From Acidithiobacillus thiooxidans ATCC 19377 (lineage in GTDB: Bacteria > Pseudomonadota > Gammaproteobacteria > Acidithiobacillales > Acidithiobacillaceae): 64,000 nucleotides of DNA. This document shows, one piece after another, positions 16,108 through 24,798 of this stretch. Made by a program: the position numbers and the translations under genes. The DNA lies in NCBI RefSeq assembly GCF_009662475.1, contig NZ_CP045571.1, positions 194,501 to 258,500 on the forward strand, written 5' to 3'. The notes under the pieces are model-generated. The model had not been told where the DNA came from. It did not search any database and was given only the letters and a program-made list of their open reading frames with translations. The first letter of the stretch is position 1, and each line of letters begins with the position of its first letter.

Positions 16108-17481
16108 CTAATTGTGATGAAAGTGTTGATCATCTGATTTTTTGGCGGCGGGCGGGGCTGCTTCGAGTTCAGCAATCACGTTCTTGATATCCTGTAAAAG
16201 CAGACCCGCCATATCTCGTGAAAATCCTTCTCGAATGACTAGCCGTAATACGGCGATTTCACCGGCATTTTCCGGTAGGGTGTAAGCAGGAACCTGCCAG
16301 CCCCGAATACGCAGCCGTTCGGATACATCAAATACACTGTAGGATTTGGCTTTTTTGAGTCTTACGGCAAATACCGGAATGGCGCTGCCATCACTCAAGA
16401 GGCTGAACGACCCTATTTTGGCCATTTCGCCAGAAAGCCAAAGGGCGGTATCCCGTAAATTCGACATGATTCGCGTGTAACCTTCCCGCCCAAGACGCAG
16501 CAGATTGTAATACTGTCCGACAATCTGGTTGCCCGGGCGGGAAAAATTGAGGGTAAAAGTGGGCATGTCACCGCCCAAATAATTGACATGGAATACCAAA
16601 TCTTCCGGGAGATGCTCTTCACCCCGCCACAGCGCCCAGCCCACTCCAGGATATACGAGTCCATACTTGTGCCCGGAGGTGTTGATGGAAACCACATTGG
16701 GCAGGCGAAAATCCCAGTGTAAATCGGGTTGCAAAAAAGGGGCTACAAAGCCGCCGCTGGCAGCGTCGACATGAATGGGAACCTGCAACCCGCTGTGCTG
16801 ATTATGGGCCACAAGGGCGTCGTGGATTTCTTTGACCGGATCAAACTCCCCGGTAAAAGTGGTACCCAGTACTGCGACGACACCGATACTGTTTTCATCC
16901 ACCATAGCCAGGACTTCGTCGGAAGTAAGGGTATATCGATCATCCTGCATGGGAATATAACGAGGTTCCACTTCCCAATAGCGACAGAATTTTTCCCAGA
17001 CGACTTGCACGTTGCGGCCCATGACGAGGTTGGGCTTTTCTGTGCTCAGGCCTTTATCCTGACGGCGTTTCCGCCAGCGCCATTTCAACGCCATACCCGC
17101 GAGCATGACGGCTTCGCTGGAACCAATGGCCGAGACGCCTACGGGTTTTTCTTCGGGGTTGGCATTGAACAAACGGGACAACATATTCACACAGCGGGTT
17201 TCGATTTCGGCGGTTTGTGGATATTCGTCCTTGTCGATCATGTTTTTGTCGAAAGTTTCAGCCATGAGCTTTTCGGCTTCAGGCTCCATCCAGGTGGTGA
17301 CAAAAGTGGCCAGATTGAGGCGGGCGTTCCCATCCAGCATAAGCTCATCATGAATCAACTGGTAGGCTGTTTGCGCAGACATTTCTCCATCAGGCAATCG
17401 GTATTTGGGAATAGGGTGATCCATGGTCCGGGATCCATAAGCCGGGGTGATATCGCTGTCTTCGGTAAAGCGCTTGACCAT
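16108..17481 (-). CDS. gad: Glutamate decarboxylase
   Basis: About 457 residues, PLP-dependent group II decarboxylase of the GadA/GadB type. The PLP lysine lies in INTSGHKYGLVYPG, and the N-terminal half has the typical DGNARLNLATFVTTWMEPEA. The reaction consumes a cytoplasmic proton per glutamate and is a known acid-resistance mechanism with a Glu/GABA antiporter, which is not seen in this window. The start at 17481 is chosen for the AAGGAG eight bases upstream; an upstream ATG would add 15 residues. It converges with glrR, leaving one base between stops. The leader holds a perfect inverted repeat. Confidence 0.95.
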   Translation of the reverse strand: MVKRFTEDSDITPAYGSRTMDHPIPKYRLPDGEMSAQTAYQLIHDELMLDGNARLNLATFVTTWMEPEAEKLMAETFDKNMIDKDEYPQTAEIETRCVNMLSRLFNANPEEKPVGVSAIGSSEAVMLAGMALKWRWRKRRQDKGLSTEKPNLVMGRNVQVVWEKFCRYWEVEPRYIPMQDDRYTLTSDEVLAMVDENSIGVVAVLGTTFTGEFDPVKEIHDALVAHNQHSGLQVPIHVDAASGGFVAPFLQPDLHWDFRLPNVVSINTSGHKYGLVYPGVGWALWRGEEHLPEDLVFHVNYLGGDMPTFTLNFSRPGNQIVGQYYNLLRLGREGYTRIMSNLRDTALWLSGEMAKIGSFSLLSDGSAIPVFAVRLKKAKSYSVFDVSERLRIRGWQVPAYTLPENAGEIAVLRLVIREGFSRDMAGLLLQDIKNVIAELEAAPPAAKKSDDQHFHHN

Positions 17482-17524
17482 GTGGTTCTCCTTGGTAGTA
17501 GGTGAGAGCTTCCTGGTTTTGGTC

Positions 17525-17544
17525 ACTTTACAAGTGGGTAAAGT
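17525..17544. promoter_or_regulatory. Inverted repeat upstream of glutamate decarboxylase
   Basis: ACTTTAC-AAGTGG-GTAAAGT is a perfect 7-bp inverted repeat 44-63 bases upstream of the gad start. It could be an operator or a leader hairpin. Confidence 0.4.
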
Positions 17545-17792
17545 TCAAAGCTGCACCGCATTCTCGCGCCGAAAGATGAGTTGCTTTATAACGTATTGGG
17601 ACATCATTTTATGGCGAAGAATGATGGTGGGGGAGATTATAATAAACGACTGTCCCCGCCGCGCTGGCAGCCATTAGCGGCGGGCAGCTGCTCAATAAAG
17701 TTGCCAAGGCACACCCATGACCGCAGTGATTGAGGCTCGCCCAATCCATTTGCGGCTGAATTGGGTTTCAGGCGAATCCCGCCCTGATGTTT
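17545..17792. other. Intergenic region between gad and rhodanese genes
   Basis: No believable gene. It holds a strong hairpin, CCCGCCGC/GCGGCGGG (17655-17684), without a clear T-run on either strand, and a -10-like TATAAT read on the minus strand near 17637-17642 that may serve gad. A GCCCTG/CAGGGC hairpin overlaps the rhodanese stop. Confidence 0.4.
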
Positions 17793-18161
17793 TCAGGGCT
17801 TGTGAACTGGATGATCGGCATCATCCCAGGCGTCCATGCCACCTTGAATGGAATGAACATTGGTGTAACCCATTTTCTTTAATTGTTGGGCGGCCAGTGC
17901 GGCACGCCCTCCGGTTTTGCAGTAAACCAGGATTTCCCGATCTTTGTCCTTGAGGGCCGGATGGGAGTCTGCCTTGAACTCGAGCATGCCCCGGGATATA
18001 TGGTGCGCACCAGGAATATGGCCACCAGAAAATTCATGGGTTTCGCGAACATCTATAATAACCACTTCTTCCGACTGGTGTTTGCCATGGGCCTGCTGTA
18101 AATCCATTTCCCGAATTTCTGCCTTGGCTTCCTTGACCAGTTCCATTGCTGTCTTGTTCAT
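17793..18161 (-). CDS. Single-domain rhodanese-like sulfurtransferase
   Basis: A 122-residue protein. A short N-terminal helix is followed by one rhodanese domain with VVIIDVRETHEFSGGHIPGA and the catalytic loop VYCKTGGRA, active Cys81. Such proteins carry persulfide sulfur, which fits a sulfur-metabolising host but is not proof of it. It is upstream of gad on the same strand, but a 310-bp gap makes a separate transcript likely. It is divergent from the phosphatase gene at 18290. Confidence 0.9.
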   Translation of the reverse strand: MNKTAMELVKEAKAEIREMDLQQAHGKHQSEEVVIIDVRETHEFSGGHIPGAHHISRGMLEFKADSHPALKDKDREILVYCKTGGRAALAAQQLKKMGYTNVHSIQGGMDAWDDADHPVHKP

Positions 18162-18182
18162 TATGCGCCCCTTGATCAGATA

Positions 18183-18199
18183 AATCAGAAAAACTGATT
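18183..18199. promoter_or_regulatory. Inverted repeat in the rhodanese/phosphatase divergent region
   Basis: AATCAG-AAAAA-CTGATT is a perfect 6-bp inverted repeat about 20 bases upstream of the rhodanese start, in a 128-bp divergent promoter gap. It is a possible operator. Confidence 0.3.
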
Positions 18200-18289
18200 A
18201 AACCATAACGACCCACGACCATTCGCGCAAGCCCCTTGTCGGAGCGTCTATAGTTTGAAGAGTATCTGGCAAAAAACAGGAGAGCCATC

Positions 18290-18901
18290 ATGCAAATTGA
18301 ATCCATTACCCTGGTGCGGCATGGTATGACCGAATGGGCGGATCAGGGTAAGCATACCTCGGACACGGATATTGGTCTGACCTTCGCAGGGCGAGCAGAT
18401 GCCGAGGCGCTCTGGGCAGCGTTTGAAAATCAGGGGCATTTTGACGGGATTTATTCCAGCCCGCTGATTCGTGCCCATCACACGGCCATCCTTGCCGGTT
18501 TTGCGCATCCGCAATTACATCATGATTTGATGGAATGGCGCTATGGCCGTTATGAGGGCAAGACTACCCAGGAAATTCACAAGGAAAATCCAGAGTGGAG
18601 CATATTCCGCTGTGGCGGGCCGGAGGGAGAAAGCCCGGCAGAGGTGACGAAACGCTGCGATCGGCTGCTTCACGACTGGGATACAAAAGGGCACAAGCAT
18701 GTTCTTTGCTTTGCCCACGGGCACATTTTGCGCGCCCTGGCGACGCGCTGGCTGGGGTTGGATCTCCGCTTTGGAGATCATTTGCATCTGGACCCCGGGA
18801 GCATTTCCCGCCTGGCTTGGGAACATGATACGCCAGCCTTGCATCTCTGGAATTACTGTCCCCGGTACACCCATATCGGACCGGGGCGGCCTGCCCAATG
18901 A
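18290..18901 (+). CDS. Histidine phosphatase family protein (phosphoglycerate mutase-like)
   Basis: A 203-residue member of the histidine phosphatase superfamily: phosphohistidine motif LVRHGMTEW near the N-terminus, then YSSPLIRAHHTA, the acid residue in MEWRYGRYEG, and the second catalytic His in LCFAHGHILR. This pattern matches SixA/CobC/GpmB-type phosphatases rather than a confirmed glycolytic mutase, and the substrate cannot be told. AGGAGAG precedes the ATG. Structured element copy 2 begins right after the stop codon. Confidence 0.88.
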   Translation: MQIESITLVRHGMTEWADQGKHTSDTDIGLTFAGRADAEALWAAFENQGHFDGIYSSPLIRAHHTAILAGFAHPQLHHDLMEWRYGRYEGKTTQEIHKENPEWSIFRCGGPEGESPAEVTKRCDRLLHDWDTKGHKHVLCFAHGHILRALATRWLGLDLRFGDHLHLDPGSISRLAWEHDTPALHLWNYCPRYTHIGPGRPAQ

Positions 18902-18902
18902 A

Positions 18903-19101
18903 CCTAAAAACGGCAGTTGCCGTGGGTGCTTTGCAGCGACTTTTGTTCTGAGCCGTTGTTGTTCTTGGCGAAATCCAGCGCCCGTCAGGAGAGCTGTTTG
19001 AGCCCGCAGGGCGAGTTCTCTCCTGACAGCAGGATGCGCCTTAGAACAACAGGCAAGGAACAATGGAGCAAAAAGCACCCACGGCAACTGCCGTTTTTAG
19101 G
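18903..19101 (+). repeat. Structured intergenic element, copy 2
   Basis: Nearly identical to copy 1, with changes in the single-stranded parts and tip (GCCC-GCA-GGGC instead of GTA). The flanks pair as well: CCTAAAAACGG opposite CCGTTTTTAGG. It lies directly after the phosphatase stop, between convergent genes, in the same orientation as copies 1 and 3. The inner TTGTTC/GAACAA stem is perfect here and has a U-G pair in copy 1. Confidence 0.9.
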
Positions 19102-19127
19102 ATGAAGCGGTTCAGTTCCGGACAGGT

Positions 19128-19964
19128 TTAGCCGAGCAGGAAAGCCGGGGCTACCTGTGCTGCCTGCTGCATACCAGCATGGTAGTAGTGAGTGCCGGTA
19201 AAGGCTTTGGCATCTTCAGCGCGAAACGCGTCCATGCTCAGACCCTTGCGCCCCAAGGTGCCGCTCCACCAGCCGGAGGGGTAGCAAAACTGGGGAAAAT
19301 ACACGCTGTTCACCGCTTCAAAGCCTGCCTCTGCCATGCGACTTTGGCACTGGCGAATGAGGTCAGCATGCAGTAGCGGAGATTCAGATTGTGCAACCAG
19401 AACGCCCTGCTCGGCCAGAGCGTGGTGACAGGCGGCATAAAAATCGGTGGCAAACAGACCGGCAGCCGGTCCTACCGGATCCGTGGAATCCACAATGATG
19501 ACGTCATAACGTCCGGCAGGGGCTTCCTTGATCCAGGCGATGCCATCTGTAAAGTGAAAGTGGGCGCGGGGATCATGGTTTTTTTCGCACAACTCGGGAA
19601 AAAAGCGTTCGGCAACCCGGGTCACTCTTTCGTCTAGTTCGACCTGCGTGGCTTCTTCCACTTCCGGGTGACGCAGCACTTCCCGGAGGGTGCCACAATC
19701 TCCGCCGCCAATAATCAGCACCCTTTTGGGTGCGGGGTGGGTAAACAGGGCGGGATGGCTCATCATTTCGTGGTACAGATAATTGTCACGATCGGTGACC
19801 ATCACCAGACCATCCAGAGTCATGAGGGTGCCAAAATGTTCCGTTTCAAAGATTTCTATGGTCTGGTACGGGCTTTGTTCGCGATGCAGTACTTCGCGGA
19901 TTTTCAGGCTCAAGCTCGCGCCATGTTCTTCATAGCGTTCGGTATACCAAAGTTCTGTGCTCAT
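19128..19964 (-). CDS. speE: Spermidine synthase
   Basis: A 278-residue polyamine aminopropyltransferase that moves an aminopropyl group from decarboxylated SAM to putrescine. Typical segments are WYTERYEEHGASLSLKI, LIIGGGDCGTLREVLRH (cofactor-binding glycine loop) and VDSTDPVGPAAGLF with the catalytic Asp. It lies downstream of speD on the same strand, but a strong terminator separates them, so they may not be a single transcript. Its 3' end faces structured element copy 2. Confidence 0.96.
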   Translation of the reverse strand: MSTELWYTERYEEHGASLSLKIREVLHREQSPYQTIEIFETEHFGTLMTLDGLVMVTDRDNYLYHEMMSHPALFTHPAPKRVLIIGGGDCGTLREVLRHPEVEEATQVELDERVTRVAERFFPELCEKNHDPRAHFHFTDGIAWIKEAPAGRYDVIIVDSTDPVGPAAGLFATDFYAACHHALAEQGVLVAQSESPLLHADLIRQCQSRMAEAGFEAVNSVYFPQFCYPSGWWSGTLGRKGLSMDAFRAEDAKAFTGTHYYHAGMQQAAQVAPAFLLG

Positions 19965-20025
19965 GATTGCCTCTCATTGTGACCGGAATGGTATGTCCCC
20001 GCGTGGATTTTGCGGAAGAATGAGA

Positions 20026-20062
20026 TAAAAGAAAAGGCGGGCTCCGGTATTCAGAGCCCGCC
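20026..20062 (-). terminator. Rho-independent terminator downstream of speD
   Basis: On the minus strand the stem GGCGGGCTC/GAGCCCGCC (20036-20062) is followed by TTTTCTTTTAT. The stem is perfect over nine pairs. It ends the speD transcript before speE. Confidence 0.85.
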
Positions 20063-20082
20063 CGCTGTGGTGACGGATACTT

Positions 20083-20484
20083 TCAGGCGCAGAGAACCGG
20101 CTTGACGCGCAGTTCATGGGCGGGAATGCCCATCATGTCTACTTGCCCGCGTTTCATCTCCATGGTGGAGACCTGGCCGGCACCAAAAGCTTCCTTGAGA
20201 TAATTCAAGGCATCTTCAGGCTGAATGATATCGCCACAGGTGAATACATCTACCGCTGCATAACCATATTCGGGCCAGGTATGAATGGCCAGATGGGATT
20301 CCGCAACGATTACGGCACCACTGACCCCGTAAGGAGAAAAGTGGTGAAAGGTTTGCGTCACAATGGTGCAGTTGGCGCGCCGGGCGGCCTCCAGCATGGC
20401 ATCCGTGACAAAATCAACATCAGACAAGGTACTGCCGTCACAGTGATAAAAGTCTGCAACGATTTGATGTCCTAACGAGCGCAT
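20083..20484 (-). CDS. speD: S-adenosylmethionine decarboxylase proenzyme
   Basis: A 133-residue SpeD of the small bacterial/archaeal (Thermotoga) type that self-cleaves to form a pyruvoyl group. The cleavage site Glu-Ser is visible in VAESHLAIHTWPE, and the conserved FTCGD segment follows. It supplies decarboxylated SAM to the spermidine synthase next door. The start at 20484 is chosen for the AGGGGGG upstream; a longer frame exists but adds 17 residues outside the family pattern. A promoter candidate lies about 170 bases upstream, leaving a long leader. Confidence 0.94.
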   Translation of the reverse strand: MRSLGHQIVADFYHCDGSTLSDVDFVTDAMLEAARRANCTIVTQTFHHFSPYGVSGAVIVAESHLAIHTWPEYGYAAVDVFTCGDIIQPEDALNYLKEAFGAGQVSTMEMKRGQVDMMGIPAHELRVKPVLCA

Positions 20485-20655
20485 AGGTGCCCCCCTTACC
20501 AAAGTTAAAAAGGTTAAGAAGTAGCTCCCGTGCACCCCCAGACAGTACTTGGTTTTATGCCCTACCTTGCTGGAACGTGGCCATGCCGTGCTCCAAGTCT
20601 CTTAAGGACTGACCCCCTTAGTAACTGCTTTCGGTGCCGTGGAAACAGGATGCGA

Positions 20656-20683
20656 ACTATACACTTATCCGCATGGGATGCAA
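20656..20683 (-). promoter_or_regulatory. Candidate sigma-70 promoter for speD with long leader
   Basis: On the minus strand TTGCAT, a 16-base spacer and TATAGT. Transcription near 20649 would leave a leader of about 165 bases before the speD ATG. No known riboswitch was recognised in that leader. The remainder of the 20485-20793 gap holds nothing else clear, and the mlaF promoter is not obvious. Confidence 0.4.
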
Positions 20684-20793
20684 GGGATTTTTGAGATTTT
20701 TTTAGATCTGCCCGCAGGCCGATATTCTGCTGTTCTGGTACCCTGTTGACCGTTCGGTTTATACTCTGACCCCTGACTGATAATGGAACAAGG

Positions 20794-21624
20794 ATGCTCA
20801 TGGCTGCTGAGGCTCTTGTAGAGCTGGATAATGTGCGCTTTGCCCGTGGCTCGCACCCGGTGCTGGCGGGAGTAGACATGCACATTCCCCGGGGTGCCAT
20901 TGTTGCGCTGATGGGGGCCAGTGGCGGGGGCAAGACGACCATGCTCAATCTCATGGCAGGGACTTTGCGTCCACAATCCGGCCAGATTCGTATTGCCGGG
21001 CAGGATCTGCAAAAGCTCAGTGAGGATGCCATGTATGCTCTGCGTCGGCAGATGGGTATGTTATTTCAGCACAGTGCTTTGTTTACTGATTTGACTGCCT
21101 TTGAAAACGTGGCTTTTCCGCTGCGCCGGCATTTCCGCCTTCCGGAGAACCTGCTGCGCAAGCTGGTCATGATGAAGCTGGAGGCAGTGGGGTTGCGTGG
21201 CGCTGCGGGTCTGTTTCCGGCAGAGCTTTCGGGAGGAATGGGGCGCAGAATCGCCCTGGCCCGGGCGGTCGTCATGGATCCGATGTTGATATTTTATGAT
21301 GAACCTTTTACCGGGCTGGATCCCATCAGCGTGGGCATTATTGCCTCACTCATCAAACGGCTGAATACGGCCCTGGGGGCGACCAGCGTGTTGGTGAGCC
21401 ATGATGTGGAAGAAACTTTTTCCATTGCCGATTACGGTTTTATTCTGGCGGGTGGCAAAATCATTGCTGAGGGCAGCCCGGCAGACTTGCGTGCCAGTGA
21501 TTCTGCCCTGGCTCGACAATTTTTGGGGGGGCAGCCCGATGGGCCGGTGCCTTTCCATTATCCGGCCCGGCAGGATTATGCCGCAGCGCTGCGGGACAGC
21601 CATGCCGCTGGCGAGGTGCTATAG
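20794..21624 (+). CDS. mlaF: Mla phospholipid transport ATPase
   Basis: A 276-residue ABC ATPase of the MlaF family, the cytoplasmic motor of the Mla system that moves phospholipids between the inner and outer membranes. Walker A GASGGGKTT, signature LSGGMGRRIALARA and Walker B LIFYDEPFTGLDP are present. ATG at 20794 or 20800 is possible. It heads a tight operon with the permease, MCE, periplasmic carrier and STAS genes. The C-terminal extension ending in HAAGEVL is longer than in E. coli. Confidence 0.94.
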   Translation: MLMAAEALVELDNVRFARGSHPVLAGVDMHIPRGAIVALMGASGGGKTTMLNLMAGTLRPQSGQIRIAGQDLQKLSEDAMYALRRQMGMLFQHSALFTDLTAFENVAFPLRRHFRLPENLLRKLVMMKLEAVGLRGAAGLFPAELSGGMGRRIALARAVVMDPMLIFYDEPFTGLDPISVGIIASLIKRLNTALGATSVLVSHDVEETFSIADYGFILAGGKIIAEGSPADLRASDSALARQFLGGQPDGPVPFHYPARQDYAAALRDSHAAGEVL

Positions 21625-21627
21625 CGC

Positions 21628-22410
21628 ATGGCTATGCTCGAATTTATTCCGCAATTGGGCCGACGCACCTTGCAAAGCATTCCTGGCCTGGGTGCCGCCA
21701 GTCGTTTCCTGTTATCGAGCCTGCTCAGCGTGTTTAACCGGCATTTCAGCTTTCAGCAGTTATTCCGGCAGATTTATGGTTTTGGTGTGCGCTCGCTCAT
21801 CCTTATGGTGGTTGCGGCGTTTTTTACCGGCATGGTTCTGGGATTTCAGGGTTATTACGCGCTGGTGCGCTTTGGGGCCACTTCGGCTTTGGGAACGCTG
21901 ATTGCCTTGTCTTTGCTGCGCGAGCTGGGGCCGGTGCTGACCGCTTTGCTATTTGCCGGGCGTGCGGGCTCTGCGCTGACTGCAGAAATCAGCTCCATGA
22001 AAGCCACCGAGCAGTTGAGCGCCATGGAAATGATGGCGGTTAATCCCCTTGCCTGGGTAGTTGCTCCCCGCATTTGGGCGGGAATCATCTCGGTGCCCAT
22101 ACTCTGCGCGATTTTTGATCTGGTCGGGATTTTTGGCGGATATCTGATTTCCGTGCCGGTATTAGGTGTGGATGGTGGGACTTTTTGGGCGCAGATGCAG
22201 TCTAACGTGACCTTTTCAGGGGATATACTGACGGGTTTGTTCAAGGCCCTGTGTTTTGGTGTAGTGGTGACCTGGATTGCCGCCTGGAAAGGATATACGG
22301 CGCGGCCGACGGCGGAAGGGGTAGGTAATGCAACGACGCTGAGTGTGGTGACAGCCTCGCTGACCGTATTGGGTCTTGATTTTATTCTTACAGCTTTGCT
22401 ATTCAGCTGA
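21628..22410 (+). CDS. mlaE: Mla transport permease
   Basis: A 260-residue MlaE-family permease with an N-terminal interfacial helix and about five membrane segments. The signature ELGPVLTALLFAGRAGSALTAE region matches the family, including the conserved acidic Glu. It starts 3 bp after mlaF. It forms the inner-membrane channel with MlaD on its periplasmic face. Confidence 0.95.
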   Translation: MAMLEFIPQLGRRTLQSIPGLGAASRFLLSSLLSVFNRHFSFQQLFRQIYGFGVRSLILMVVAAFFTGMVLGFQGYYALVRFGATSALGTLIALSLLRELGPVLTALLFAGRAGSALTAEISSMKATEQLSAMEMMAVNPLAWVVAPRIWAGIISVPILCAIFDLVGIFGGYLISVPVLGVDGGTFWAQMQSNVTFSGDILTGLFKALCFGVVVTWIAAWKGYTARPTAEGVGNATTLSVVTASLTVLGLDFILTALLFS

Positions 22411-22423
22411 GGGCAGGAAGCAC

Positions 22424-22903
22424 ATGGAAACTCGGGCAATAGATTGGTGGGTCGGCATATTCGTACTGCTGGGCATTGCAGCGTTGGTGGTGCTGGCTCT
22501 ACGGGTAGGGAATCTTTCCGGCTTTGCCTATGATAGCGGTTATGTACTGCATGCTGATTTTAGCAATGTCGGGAGTCTCAAGACTCGCAGTCCGGTCAAG
22601 ATCGGTGGCGTCACTATTGGTGAAGTTACCCATATTGGTATGAATCCGAAAACCTATATGGCCAATGTGACCATGCGCATCGAGCCGTCCATCAAGCTGC
22701 CGATTGATACGGGCGCTTCGATTTATACCCAGGGACTGCTGGGTGAACAGTATATTGCCATTCAGCCGGGTGGCATGCCGCAGAACCTCAAGCCCGGTGC
22801 TACCATCACCATGACTCAGGGGGCCGTTAACATTGATCAGATGATTGGTCAGATGGTGTTCAGCAAGGCTGCAGGAAGCAGCAAGTCTTCAGGAAGTCAA
22901 TAA
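22424..22903 (+). CDS. mlaD: Mla MCE-domain substrate-binding protein
   Basis: A 159-residue protein: N-terminal transmembrane helix (WWVGIFVLLGIAALVVLAL), then a single MCE domain (FSNVGSLKTRSPVKIGGVTIG, GLLGEQYIAIQPGG). MlaD hexamers make the lipid pore. The start at 22424 is preferred because GGCAGGAAG precedes it and a longer frame overlaps mlaE. A Lys/Ser-rich tail ends the protein. Confidence 0.95.
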   Translation: METRAIDWWVGIFVLLGIAALVVLALRVGNLSGFAYDSGYVLHADFSNVGSLKTRSPVKIGGVTIGEVTHIGMNPKTYMANVTMRIEPSIKLPIDTGASIYTQGLLGEQYIAIQPGGMPQNLKPGATITMTQGAVNIDQMIGQMVFSKAAGSSKSSGSQ

Positions 22904-22915
22904 GGAGAAATTTTG

Positions 22916-23557
22916 ATGCGTCAGATCACCTGGATTGCGCTGTTATGTTTGATTTTCGCCTGGACTGTGCCGGCCAGTGCTACGGATGCTCCCAACGCCC
23001 AGGGTGCCGTCACCGTGGTCCATGAACTCACCAATAACGTCTTGAAGGTGCTGCGCGCCAACAAGGGTAAACCCATCACCCCGGCTGTCAAAAAGCAGGT
23101 GGCTGATATTGTGTTGCCACATATGGACTTCACTACTATGTCCCAATATGTCATGGCGCAGTACTGGCGGCAGATGAATCCTGCGCAGCAGAAAGAGTTT
23201 GTAGTCCTTTTCAAGGATCTGCTGGTGCGTACCTACAGTAATGCGCTGAATCATTATCATGGGCAGACGGTAAAAATCACGGGTAGCCAGCAGGTTTCCC
23301 AAGACCCGCCCGTAGCCCAGGTCAACATGGTTATTCGCCAAGCCGATGGTGGTCCGGATATTCCGGTCATTTATGCCCTGCTCTACACCGATCATACCTG
23401 GCGGATATATAACACCTACATTGATGGTGTGAGTATGGTTCTGAATTATCGACAGAGTTTCGGGCAGATAGCTTCCAGTCGCGGAATCCCCGCCTTGCTC
23501 CAGCAAATGACCGAGAAAGATGCGACTGAAAAAAGTTCCGGGAAGCAGCCCGCTTGA
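22916..23557 (+). CDS. mlaC: Mla periplasmic lipid carrier
   Basis: A 213-residue MlaC with Sec signal peptide (MRQITWIALLCLIFAWTVPASA) and the Tol-Tol-Ttg2 domain, including MDFTTMSQYVMAQYWRQM and DGVSMVLNYRQSF. AAGGAG lies before the ATG at 22916. It shuttles phospholipid between the MlaD complex and the outer membrane. The stop overlaps the TTG start of mlaB. Confidence 0.94.
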   Translation: MRQITWIALLCLIFAWTVPASATDAPNAQGAVTVVHELTNNVLKVLRANKGKPITPAVKKQVADIVLPHMDFTTMSQYVMAQYWRQMNPAQQKEFVVLFKDLLVRTYSNALNHYHGQTVKITGSQQVSQDPPVAQVNMVIRQADGGPDIPVIYALLYTDHTWRIYNTYIDGVSMVLNYRQSFGQIASSRGIPALLQQMTEKDATEKSSGKQPA

Positions 23558-23871
23558 GTCTGGGAGCCAGCTGGCAGCGCCGTGAAGTCGGCGGACAGAC
23601 CCAGCTCTTCTTGCTGGGCGACTGGCGGATTGCGCATCTGGACGGACTGCTCAAACGCTTTGACTGGAGCAGGGAAAGTCAGGGCTGTGCGGTGATTGCC
23701 CTGAATGAGCTTGAGGCCGGAGACAGTGCCACCCTCGCCCTGCTCATGGAATGGACCCAGGTCCAGGCGTCCAGAGGGATGACGTTGCAAATTCGCGGGA
23801 TATCGCAGCCCTTGCAGGAACTGGTGGCGCTTTATCGTTTACAGGACATGCTGCACATTGACCATGACTGA
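23554..23871 (+). CDS. mlaB: MlaB-like STAS domain protein
   Basis: A 105-residue STAS-domain protein. The TTG start overlaps the mlaC stop. The fold pattern LDGLLKRFDW ... NELEAGDSATLALLMEW fits MlaB, which binds and regulates MlaF. It overlaps the next ABC ATPase by 14 bases. Identification rests on domain type plus operon place. Confidence 0.82.
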   Translation: MSLGASWQRREVGGQTQLFLLGDWRIAHLDGLLKRFDWSRESQGCAVIALNELEAGDSATLALLMEWTQVQASRGMTLQIRGISQPLQELVALYRLQDMLHIDHD

Positions 23872-24784
23872 TTGCCCTGCCATTCACATTCAGGGTTTAC
23901 GTAAAGCCTATCAGAGCGGACATCTGGCGCTGGCCGGTGTGGATCTGGATATTCACGCCGGTGAGTTTTTCGGTTTGCTGGGCCCCAATGGGGCGGGTAA
24001 GTCATCTCTCATTAATATTCTTGCCGGTGTGGTTCGCCGCTCCAGTGGCGTAGCGGAAATTTTCGGGTTCGATGTCGAAAGAGATTTTCGCCGAACCCGG
24101 CAATTGCTGGGGGTGGTTCCCCAAGAGCTGGCTTATGATCCCTTTTTTACCGTGCGTGAGTTTTTGCATATGCAATCCGGTTATTTTGGCCTGCGCCATA
24201 ATGATAACTGGATTGATGAGCTCATGGCAGAGCTGGATCTGGCAGACAAGGCTAATGCTAATCTGCGGAATTTATCCGGGGGCATGAAACGGCGGGTGCT
24301 GATTGCCCAGGCCCTGGTACATCGGCCGCCGGTAGTGGTACTGGACGAGCCGACTGCAGGCGTGGATGTGGAGTTACGCCAGGGACTCTGGCAGTTCATA
24401 CGGCGCTACAATGCCGAAGGCCGAACGGTCATTTTGACCACCCATTATCTGGAAGAAGCCGAGGAGTTGTGCGAACGGATTGCCATCCTGCAACAGGGAA
24501 AAATTGTCGCCCTCGACAGAAAAGAGAATTTATTGAGTGCGGCAAGCTGGCGAATCCTGAAAGTGACTTTTGATCATGACCCTGGAGAACTGGGTCCAGC
24601 GCTGGAGGATTTGCTGACCGGGGCTAGTGAAAATATCCGGGTATTTCGCATTGATGCACAACGCAATCCTCTGGGTGCAGTCCTCGCCCAGTTGCAGCAG
24701 TTGCCTGCGCAAATTCTCGATCTGCATTTGCAGGAACCACGTCTGGAGGATGCCTTTACCGACATCCTCGGACGGATGCGCTGA
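23858..24784 (+). CDS. ABC-2 type transporter ATPase (YadG-like), no permease nearby
   Basis: A 308-residue ABC ATPase: Walker A GPNGAGKSS, signature LSGGMKRRVLIAQALVH and Walker B VVLDEPTAGVDVE. In many proteobacteria mla genes are followed by yadG and its permease yadH. Here the ATPase is kept, but the next genes are an S4 protein and pdxA and no permease is visible, so its membrane partner must lie elsewhere or be absent. It overlaps mlaB, which suggests the same transcript. Confidence 0.9.
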   Translation: MTMTDCPAIHIQGLRKAYQSGHLALAGVDLDIHAGEFFGLLGPNGAGKSSLINILAGVVRRSSGVAEIFGFDVERDFRRTRQLLGVVPQELAYDPFFTVREFLHMQSGYFGLRHNDNWIDELMAELDLADKANANLRNLSGGMKRRVLIAQALVHRPPVVVLDEPTAGVDVELRQGLWQFIRRYNAEGRTVILTTHYLEEAEELCERIAILQQGKIVALDRKENLLSAASWRILKVTFDHDPGELGPALEDLLTGASENIRVFRIDAQRNPLGAVLAQLQQLPAQILDLHLQEPRLEDAFTDILGRMR

Positions 24785-24798
24785 AAGGCTCTGCTTCA

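Noticed and set aside
17717-17953. 78-codon plus-strand frame opposite the rhodanese end
   Set aside because: Mostly antisense to the rhodanese gene, with no domain.
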